From Ophioderma brevispina (taxonomy: Eukaryota; Echinodermata; Ophiuroidea; Amphilepidida; Ophiodermatidae): DNA of 64,000 nt. Position numbers and translations under genes: made by a program. The stretch lies in the NCBI GenBank assembly GCA_023653785.1, contig JAMKCH010001594.1:1-64000 (forward strand), read 5' to 3'. Under the pieces are notes generated by a model. The model did no database searches, had not been told where the DNA came from, and worked only from the letters and a program-made list of their open reading frames with translations. Positions within the stretch are counted from its first letter, which is position 1. Each line of letters begins with the position of its first letter. This document shows positions 55,898 through 64,000 of the stretch, piece by piece.

Positions 55898-56075
55898 AAG
55901 GTCGGTTCATACTTCACTGCAATGCAGAGTGCAGTGAAAATGGATGAAAACCACCTCTGACTCAACACAGCAGCAGTGCAATGCAATTTAAACTTTGTTA
56001 TTGCTGCTTTGAGTCAGACATGGATTTCATCTATTTTCACTGCACATTGCAGTGCAGTGGAGTATAAATGGACCT
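55898..56075. mobile_element. Foldback element with ACTGCA-rich arms
   Basis: AAGGTCGGTTCATACTTCAC and, inverted, AAGGTCCATTTATACTCCAC are the ends. The arms continue through TGCAGTGAAAAT and CTGACTCAA / TTGAGTCAG towards a ~45-bp centre. Confidence 0.75.
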
Positions 56076-56171
56076 TAAGTGACCTTTAAAATCCCAGAAA
56101 TGTGGAATAAACTCAGAGAAAGTTTTAGTGTCTGTAGTGCTTGATGAGTATTTGTGAATCAAGTACAGTTA

Positions 56172-56338
56172 ATTTATCTTCCACGAGTCAGTGACGTCAT
56201 CACGGCCAGGCAGGTATTTTGCGCACGCATCTAAGTATCGGCTTTGAACGTGCGCATGCGTACACCATCGCTTTCAATGAATGCTCGCAATTCAATGCTG
56301 TAGCCAACACTGATGTCACTGACTCGAGGAAGATAAAT
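56172..56338. mobile_element. Foldback element with AGTGACGTCA arms, first of a pair
   Basis: ATTTATCTTCCACGAGTCAG followed by TGACGTCA at the left; TGATGTCACTGACTCGAGGA then AGATAAAT at the right. Arms are about 28 bp. The left arm has a full TGACGTCA (CRE/ATF-type site); the right has TGATGTCA. Confidence 0.75.
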
Positions 56339-56345
56339 GCACTAT

Positions 56346-56525
56346 ATACTTCGTCCGGGTTGAACTAAGGAGTGACGTCATAGCTTTCACGCAGTCTTAA
56401 ACGTGCGAATCGCAGTAAGCCACAGCTGTAATCGCCAGCGTACAAAGTCAGCGTGCGTGATACGCATGCACAATAGCTGCGCAAAAGCTATGACATCACT
56501 CCTTAGTTCAGGCCGGATGAAGTAT
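56346..56525. mobile_element. Foldback element with AGTGACGTCA arms, second of a pair
   Basis: ATACTTCGTCCGGGTTGAAC, TAAGGAGTGACGTCATAGCT at the left; AGCTATGACATCACTCCTTA, GTTCAGGCCGGATGAAGTAT at the right. Arms are about 45 bp. It starts 8 bp after the previous element, which has different outer sequence but the same central GTGACGTCA motif. Confidence 0.8.
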
Positions 56526-57696
56526 AGATAGATTTGATTGTCAAAAAGGTTAATATTTGTACAGTTTTAATGTTCTCAACTTCCAAACCTTTATTCTTTT
56601 CTACAAATTATTTGGGGTATATTTTTCAAGTTTTGACTGTGTTGGACAAATAGTTTTGGCTTTAGCAATTACTGTAATAGAAAGTGTAATGACAACTTTG
56701 AGGAGCTTCCACTTCTTTGCATGAAGTAGTTACTTCCAATGTGCTATTTAGGTGAAGAAATAATTTTATGGTTGAAGATCTATATAGTATAGTGAAAAAC
56801 ATTACCATGGTTATGCTTTGCAAAAACCAGCACTTGACTGATTGACCCATTGAGTACGTAGAGGACAGTGCTCAATTTACCAGGGAGTCTATAATACAGA
56901 CTGTCAAATAAAATAAATATACAAGCAAACTAAAAAATAAAAAAAATATAAACTGTGCATTTCTGTGAGATATTGTGATTTTATTTTGTAGAGCAGATCC
57001 TATAAGCTAAATCCTCGTTTTTATTTCATCCAATTTGATGCACCCTAACCGGAGATATTGTCAGTTGAACACAGAGGATGAAATAACACTTGGGCCACTT
57101 TCACTTGAAGGTTCAAGAAAAGAATATTGAAGAGATCAGCTTATCATGCACTGAACTAATCAATATATTATTTTTTAAACAGTGAAAGCCCCAGAAATGG
57201 GGAAATGAGGGGACTCACTCTCAGCGGGGCAATAATCATGAAATTCATGTAAATTTTACTGCTGAAACTAAGGGGACAGCCACATGTCTCTGTTTATGGG
57301 GGACAAATGTGTGGACAATGCTCTAATGGGGAGGGTTAATTTTCGATCCCCATTCCCCACTACCTCCAAGATGCCAGGGAGAAACAAAATGAAGAAACCA
57401 GTGTTGAACAAAAAACAATTATAAAGGAAAGGATGGTTGGTGTTCAAAGGCCTCATATTACTTTCAACAAAAGTGTGTTTTTATGGTTCTTCCTTCTGCT
57501 GAAACCCGGAGTAAAGCCGAGACAACAAGACTGTTTGGAATTGAATTTTCTAATGCTACATTATTTTATTGGTGATTGTGATATTATAAACTTATAAATT
57601 ATGTTATTTCACACGGAGCAGCACTTTATACCTTTTTTTAATTTTAAATAAAGAATGTCTTGAAGTTGATTTGAAATGGCATTTCTGTTGATATCA
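56526..57696. other. No recognised feature
   Basis: AT-rich DNA with frames of 62 codons or fewer. No transposon ends or RNA signature found. Confidence 0.5.
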
Positions 57697-57957
57697 GGAT
57701 AGCCGAAACCGGACCGACATGTTTTTCAAGTGTCTTAGATACTTGGACATAACTCTTGAACCAGACCCCCAAATTACACCAACTAAAAATCTCATGAAAG
57801 CTGTAACATTCCTGAAAAAGAGTCTGTTAACTTCCAGTTGAGATGAACTTAAGATTTTGGCCAAAAATTCAATCTTTGATTGTATAGTTTTTTTTGAGAC
57901 AGTCTGTAATGGGAGAGGAAACTCACCCGTCTGGGTGAAGCCTGGGTCCGGCTATCC
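57697..57957. mobile_element. 261-bp MITE with GGATAGCCG ends
   Basis: The left end GGATAGCCGAAACCGGACC and the inverted right end GGATAGCCGGACCCAGG share GGATAGCCG and a GGACC block. No clear target duplication. No gene inside. Confidence 0.65.
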
Positions 57958-58361
57958 CTCAATGTTGAGGGCAGTATTCATATGTTGGTGGACTTGATGA
58001 GGGCCTGATAAGAGTGATCCAAATTGTAACATTACATCAAATGACACTATTAAAGAAGATAAAATCTAAATCGAAAATAGTAAGCTATGTTTATCTGATA
58101 CGTATTGTTTCTCTTCCTTTTTCCTGGTTTTAAGATCACAATTTGTTGGATGTAACTTTCCGTATGTGTTACAATCACAAACAATCTTGAAGGACTTTCA
58201 CTAGTCTACTTACGTCATTATCATAACCATGCTATAACCACACTGAGCAGGGGTGCTATAACAGTGGTTCCCTGGCTTTGCTGTGCTAAATACGTGCCAA
58301 ATATAGGAGTTTCACAGGCCTGAATATATTTGATGGGTCTATCAAGAGGGTATATAGTGTT
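57958..58361. other. No recognised feature
   Basis: Spacer between two MITEs; nothing identified. Confidence 0.5.
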
Positions 58362-58672
58362 CTTCCCACAATGCGTTTCTTCCAATACAATTTTTTGCGC
58401 TAGTTATCACATGAGTTTATAGTGACAAAAAGTACTGAAATTGGGCAAATCGTGTTATAAGACCACTTTTTTCCGCCAAAACATTTCACGTTACAAAAGT
58501 ATGGTTTTTCCGTTGTAATGATATTGGCGGGAGAAGAGTGGGTCGTGAAACGCAAGAATGCCCTGAATTGCATGATTGGTATGAGTTCTGTTCATTTGGG
58601 TACTTTTTGTCACTATAAACAATTCATGTGGCAACCAGTGCAAAAATTGTATGAAGAAAGGCATTGTGGAAG
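58362..58672. mobile_element. 311-bp MITE with ~80-bp terminal inverted repeats
   Basis: The left arm CTTCCCACAATGCGTTTCTT ... TTTATAGTGACAAAAAGTAC is mirrored by GTACTTTTTGTCACTATAAA ... AAGAAAGGCATTGTGGAAG. The 120-codon plus frame (58,518-58,880) begins inside this element and runs out of it, so it is not a credible gene. Confidence 0.8.
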
Positions 58673-60855
58673 CCACTGTACCTCCTCTTGTGTTAATCAG
58701 TCAAGTGTTAGTTTCATTGCACTAACAGGCAAGTATTTTGGCAAGTACTTGTTCTCTACCCTAGTTAACCAAGGTATATTTGCAACTCAACTAATTAGCG
58801 AGGGAGGAATTTTTGCAATTTCCAAAAATTACATACCTGCCCCTCAAAAAAGTGTAACGGTCCAATTTGAACGTGTCTGATCCCAATTGGGTTACTAAAA
58901 TGAAGAATAAAAGAATGATCAATATTTAGCTGATGCATTGGGTCATTGAGGGTTTTGCGTAAATGGATGGAACTGTACAGGGACCAAAACAACAAACCCA
59001 CAAGGGATGAAACAAGAGAAGGTGAGAACATCTTGTAAATGCTAAATGACATTTGACGCTTAAATATTTACCTCAATATTAAATTATGTAGGTGCTATTA
59101 TTAAGCAAATGAAGTATGGTTATTACCATTTAAAGTGTACAGTCCAATTACTTATCCCCTTCCCTTCACATATCTATTAAACATGAGATTTTGTTATCTG
59201 TAGAAACCTGATATTTTGTAGTCAAATCTTCCAAAATAGTTTGGTTGGATATCTTGTTGTTTGTTGTATAGTTTTGTGTAAGTTACAGGCCAAGTATTGA
59301 TGCAGGTGTGGATGTTAAATCAAAATGCCACCCTATTAGGGGGATCTAGTTCAAAAGGAGTGGTCTATTAAACAATAGGCTATAGCCCAACATGTAGTTC
59401 ATGATTAATATAGGAAGGTCATATATGAAATATCAGAAATAAGTACGCCTGTCAAAAATGTATCAATTACAGAGTTCAAGTTCATTAAATTGACGTTACA
59501 CGAGGTCAACGGTCAACAAACTTAAATTGGGCTTCAGTGAAATAAAAAAGTTGCTCCTCATTTTCACTAACTTGCAAATACTCAGGGTAATAATAAGACT
59601 AAAACATGTGTAGTAGGTCAGTAGGAGCAACTAATGAAGAATTTTTGTAATTTGATTTTCGGGTTACCATAGCAACTGGATCCAGGCTTTCTTTAATTTT
59701 ATTGTGGTGAGACCTTTGACCCCCCAAAAATAAAAACTAAGAGAAATTCCCACAAAAATGGCCATTAGGCTTGTAATACATATCATGAATTAATATTGGT
59801 CCAAATTTGAAGTCAAAAAGCTTCTTACTAGAACCGATGTATTTCCGGAGACAACTTTTTACAAGCGGAAAGAGTTATGGCCGTAATTATCTGAAACCAC
59901 TTAGTTAATTTTAATTATGATAATTAGTAACATGTTGTCTTAAACTTCAAAATTTGTAATTGCATGAATTAGAGTAAATTATGAATACACAAAAATTCAT
60001 AAAATAATCACTGTTGGTAGGCTAGAAATTAATTTATTTTGTCATGTCTAATATTGCAGGGTGAAAAACAATAAATACAGAAACTATAGCTGTTAAAACA
60101 ATAAACAACATAAGAAATTATGTTGTAGCGAGATGCAATTGACTTTAATTGATCATAAAATGGAACGGAATGTCCGATTTTCACCAAAATAAAAAGTAAA
60201 TGTTTTATTAAAGTTAAAAATTGTAGCAATGTAACAAAATTAAGACCCCTGCAAATCTACCACAAGACTTGAACAGATTCTCCCCTTAAAAGGGTAGTGG
60301 ATTCAAATGAAGATTTTTGAATTGGGGCTATGTTGGTTACGCCATGTATGAATTTCCACAAAAAGCCATTCATTTACTCATATTGAAGTTGCGTTTTATT
60401 TTAATGATCCTAAAATTATAACATAGAGATCATCATTCTTAGCTGAAAACAGTTTTTCACATAGCGATTTATTTTTACATGCATATAAAAAAATAAATTA
60501 TTGTGCGTTCAATTTAGGGCAATGCATTTCATTTTTGCATTTGGATTAATGTTTTCTTCAAGTAGTCAACTGTTTCTTTTTGCGTACTTTCGTATAGGCA
60601 AAAATGCCCCATGAGATTTTCAATTATTTCACCAGAAACATGTTGTGTAAAACAACAATATGTGATGGGGTTGATGAAATAAATTTAAACTTGGTCAGAA
60701 CCAGTAAATGGAAAATCAGGGAATTTTTGCAAGTATCAAGTTTTGCATCTTACTACAGAATATACAGTTAAGTCAGATAACCCAAGTATCAGAAAATCTC
60801 TAAAGTGTTATTTAAGATTCAGAAATGTTCCTTCTTGTAATAATCTCCCGTAAGG
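58673..60855. other. No recognised feature
   Basis: AT-rich DNA without credible exons. Minus frames at 58,795-59,052 and 60,029-60,229 have no recognisable domain. Confidence 0.45.
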
Positions 60856-61191
60856 CCCTTGAAACTCAATTATGAGTTTCTCGTCACATTTTTTCAGCCC
60901 ATAATGAGGGAACTATTTCATTATTCATTATTTGGCTACATGCGTATTTTTACAGTGAAATGAACCTACAAGGGATCGACGAAATACGAACAATATTGGG
61001 TCTATTTTTAGACTCATTTCCGAGACTTCCGACACAGGTTTCATACCAAAAATTCCAATATCGACTGAAAAGGTGATGCTTGAACAGAATTTTTCAAAAT
61101 AATGAATTATTTTCAGATTTTCGGCCGCTAACGCGGTCCAAAAATAATAACGCGGGGCGGGGACGGAGAAAACTAATATGAGTTTCAAGGG
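60856..61191. mobile_element. 336-bp MITE with CCCTTGAAACTCA ends
   Basis: The left CCCTTGAAACTCAATTATGA then GTTTCTCGTC is the inverse of the right end GGAGAAAACTAATATGAG then TTTCAAGGG. Arms are about 30 bp. The minus frame inside (86 codons) has no recognisable domain. Confidence 0.75.
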
Positions 61192-62014
61192 ACTAGATCT
61201 TCAGTTGTTAATTCTTTAGCAAACCTTAGTAGATTTTTATCCTGTGTCAGTTTCAATTCAACTGGTATTGTATACATTAATTCAAACTAAATTAAAACAT
61301 GTATTTTGAAAAAAAAAACAAACAAGGTTACTTTCCAAGTGCTTGGTTTCTGTGTTCACTTGATTAATTGTGAAGAGATCAATTTGACCAAAAATGTGAG
61401 TGGTGTGATTCAGACCAATGACATCAATAATCAAGCAGATAAAGCCATTTCTTGAGAATTCAACAGTTAGGTTTTGTCTGATTTGGTCTTGTTAAGTGAT
61501 TGCAACCATATTTAAAGCAATAACAACATATATTTTTGAAAAGAAAGCCCCCAATTTTGAGCTTTCGCCCACCGTGCCTTGACAACTGGCTAGTAAACTA
61601 TACCTGTGAATCGGTTAAAGCTTGATGGGCCTCTGTAAAGCAAAAGAAGGAATTTTGTAATTAGGACAAAATTGTATACTGATAATAAGTCAGTGGCTGC
61701 TGGAAAGGCCCATCTAATATGATATAGCCAGGAAGTAGCACCGTATTCGTGTCGATGCTCATCCATTAGTTCTGGCAAGTCAAGTTAGAGGTCGTTTCGA
61801 GAGGTGGCACTATGTTTACAATGGACAGACAGAAATTTGACGTTTGCAGTTCTGCCGTTAAATTACAATCGGGGTTCACGATTCTAACTACAAAACTGCT
61901 TCCTTTATGAAAAAATACGCACTTTGAGCATTACCATTTCAGGTAGTATTTTAAACATAACTGTGCAAAACTCTATATTTTTTTAAAATTGGTGCATCTT
62001 CAAAAAAGGGACAG
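61192..62014. other. No recognised feature
   Basis: No exon or transposon boundaries seen. Confidence 0.5.
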
Positions 62015-62930
62015 CGGTCCCAAATAGGTGGTCCAATTATGTGGTTGAAATAAGTATTACGGAATGATAAAATTTATATTTGAAGACTTCCTCAGTTTCA
62101 AAAGTGTACAGCAAAAAACAGAACTGGCGGGACTTCATAAACAGTAAGTTACTCACTCTTGCCTGAATAGGTTTGGAAAAAAGAAACCAAAAATGCCCAT
62201 CACGCACTAAAAAATTCTAGACCAACATTTTAACAAAAAAGTATTACCCAATGATCCCTGAATGAAGTTTGACCCTTATCTGTTACCCCACATAAAACCC
62301 CTGCTCAAGTATAAGCAGGTCAAGCTATGAACTTGATCCATGCCACGCACTTAAAGTGCATTTTTCTGTAAAGGCTTGATTCCAAAAGTGTTATAACACA
62401 TGCACAGATCTGACCTAAGGGACCCCTGAATGGACCTTTGACCTACCCCCCCCCCCCCCCCCCCATCTTCTGGGACCACAAATAAAGAACCTGCATCAAT
62501 GTATAAGCATACCAAGTATGACTTGAGCATCACTGTACTTAAATGCTAGACATTTAACCAAACATGTAACAACATGCACAAAACATAATGACCCTTAAGT
62601 GATGCCTGATGACATTTGACCTCATCTGTGACCCCACTAATCCCCTGTTAGACATTTTAAACAAAAGTGTATGCCACATGCACAAGATATGACCTTAGGT
62701 GACCCCCTGAAGACCTTGGACCTCCTCACCTGCTGACCCAAATAAGATCCCGTGCCTCAATGGATTAAGTATTACAAGTAGGAACTGATCCATCATTGCA
62801 ACTAAATGCTGACAACATTTTAACCCAAAGTGTCTACCTAAAGTTTGACACACAAAGACTGACAGACAGACACACACACCAAATTCAGCTGAATGAAGGT
62901 CTCTCCTATCGGACGACCTAAAATCGCTGT
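62015..62930 (+). repeat. GACC-type satellite, long copy of the 4-kb family
   Basis: It opens with GGTCCCAAATAGGTGGTCCA and closes near TATCGGACGACCTAAAA, as at 4063-4320. Inside, units of about 100-180 bp start with TTTGACCCTTATCT, GACCTTTGACCTA, GACATTTGACCTCAT and GACCTTGGACCTCC (about 62,268, 62,431, 62,609 and 62,713), followed by AAGTAT and GATCCAT-type words and AAATGCT-GACA. A C-run lies at 62,446-62,464. Confidence 0.7.
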
Positions 62931-63019
62931 AATTGCTACAAAACCTTCCACAGGTGTGATTAGACGTAATGACATTGTACCCTTTGTACATAACCTGTAT
63001 CTGGCCTTTTTCTTTAAAA

Positions 63020-63170
63020 AAGAATACAGTTCTCATATAGCTTGGTGCCACAGCACCGCGTATCCAAACCTTGCTTTTTGAGGGGGACCCGGGGCAGAAG
63101 GACCGCTAATAGGTGAAAATAGGGCATCCCCGAAAGGGCCTCCCCCCAAGAGACGCCACTGCCACAGGGT
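63020..63170 (-). repeat. Fragment of a dispersed repeat containing GGCAGTGGCGTCTC
   Basis: In reverse complement it reads GGCAGTGGCGTCTCTTGGGG with a G-run, similar in style to CAGTGGCGTAACCGGG at 22,587. Its relation to a defined family cannot be settled here. Confidence 0.35.
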
Positions 63171-64000
63171 AATTGCACAAGGAGTATCCTTGATAGATTT
63201 CTGAGAATTGCTTAACAGTAAAAACCCTTGGTTACGGAGGGAATAAGGGGTACTCATACCAATTGCCATCAAGGGTGATCATAGAAGTGGTTCTGGTAGA
63301 TGTTCATATAGAAGTCCCAAGTATGCATGTGAGGTATTGCCACTATTCTGCAAGCACACTGCACATCAATGTAATACCTCTTTGCACATTGGGCCTCAAA
63401 TGAAAATAACCTGAATTCTCTCTCTTGAAAGCCATTTGCAATACGGCAAAGCACAAACAGTCCTAACATGATATTACTCCTACAGTCGCAGCAAGCAATT
63501 GGCGTGTGCAACAGCGATTTGAATCAGCATATTTGCATGCTCACAAGCAGAAATCTCTTGCTGCAATTGGTAGGATATCATGGCTTTAAAGGAAACCACC
63601 AGTGATTCACCCGAACGAGCAAATATTTTAAAAGCAGAAAGTCTTAAGACATTTCTGCAAGTTTTAAAAACATATTTACGAAATGAGGTTGAATAAACCT
63701 ACTCCAAATCTTTAGGGGACATTCCCTTCCAATAAACAGGGCCAGAAAAAGGATACACCTACCAGTGACATCATTATAGTAGATTCAACCATCATGTCCA
63801 CCAGAGAAACGTTTTGCCGACAGCGCGATTAGTTGGAAGAGAGGTGACAGAAAAGAAAATATGTGGCATGATTCACCTGTTTCATGAAAGAACAAAGACT
63901 ATCTGGCCTTTGATGTCCGCGTATCCAAAACACTGAAGCAAATAGATTAGTCAGAATAAGCTTGGAGTGTAACGTAGCTTATAAATGTGCTTTCGTTTAC
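63171..64000. other. No recognised feature
   Basis: The minus frame at 63,269-63,511 shows no recognisable domain. No exon, RNA gene or transposon end was identified up to the window edge. Confidence 0.45.

Noticed and set aside
58518..58880. 120-codon plus frame
   Set aside because: It starts inside a MITE and crosses its right terminal inverted repeat, so the frame is a by-product of an insertion.

Overview
This window is animal nuclear DNA: AT-rich, intron-bearing, packed with short transposon remnants, and without operons, ribosome binding sites, rRNA or CRISPR arrays. The one conserved gene found has the vertebrate NTPCR layout. The repeat load (GACCTTTGACCT-type satellites, TTAA-flanked MITEs, a Penelope-like remnant) would fit a marine invertebrate deuterostome such as an echinoderm, hemichordate or cephalochordate. 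That placement is inference and is not proved by the sequence.

Layout. Positions 1-36,900 are gene-poor. They hold one end of a TTAA-bounded element (1-200), tandem duplications (4.3-5.0 kb; three ~0.95-kb units at 6.7-9.6 kb), TTAA-bounded MITEs (14.3 and 16.3 kb), a tRNA-like foldback element (12.0-12.4 kb), a Penelope-like remnant with inverted terminal repeats (19.3-19.8 kb), a satellite rich in nuclear-receptor-like DR1 sites (25.2-26.1 kb), a piggyBac-like TTAA element filled with a ~40-bp minisatellite (29.2-30.6 kb) and a decayed non-LTR reverse transcriptase tail (34.4-34.9 kb).

Positions 36,905-48,884 (+) carry NTPCR, a P-loop nucleoside-triphosphatase of the THEP1 family. It has five recognisable exons with consensus splice sites and compatible phases. 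Intron 1 is about 9.4 kb and holds a near-perfect hairpin with a 9-bp target duplication, a hAT-type MITE with an 8-bp target duplication, a SINE remnant and a palindrome array. Exon 2 is clearly recognisable but cannot be read through: it has frame breaks and a stop, which are either assembly errors or real decay. Just after exon 5 lies a 233-codon open exon (48,967-49,668). Its candidate acceptor has the same phase as exon 5 and its first residues resemble exon 5. The rest repeats the exon 5 helix motif several times, so it is a candidate alternative last exon that would more than double the protein length.

Positions 49,700-64,000 are again gene-poor. They contain two local duplications whose breakpoints are long T-runs next to inverted repeats, a palindrome-of-palindromes (52.4-52.8 kb), three consecutive foldback elements at 55.9-56.5 kb (two with TGACGTCA in the arms), several MITEs with terminal inverted repeats and a second tract of the GACC-type satellite (62.0-62.9 kb). 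Most other open frames are short, lie in repeats or lack an ATG, and were not accepted as genes.
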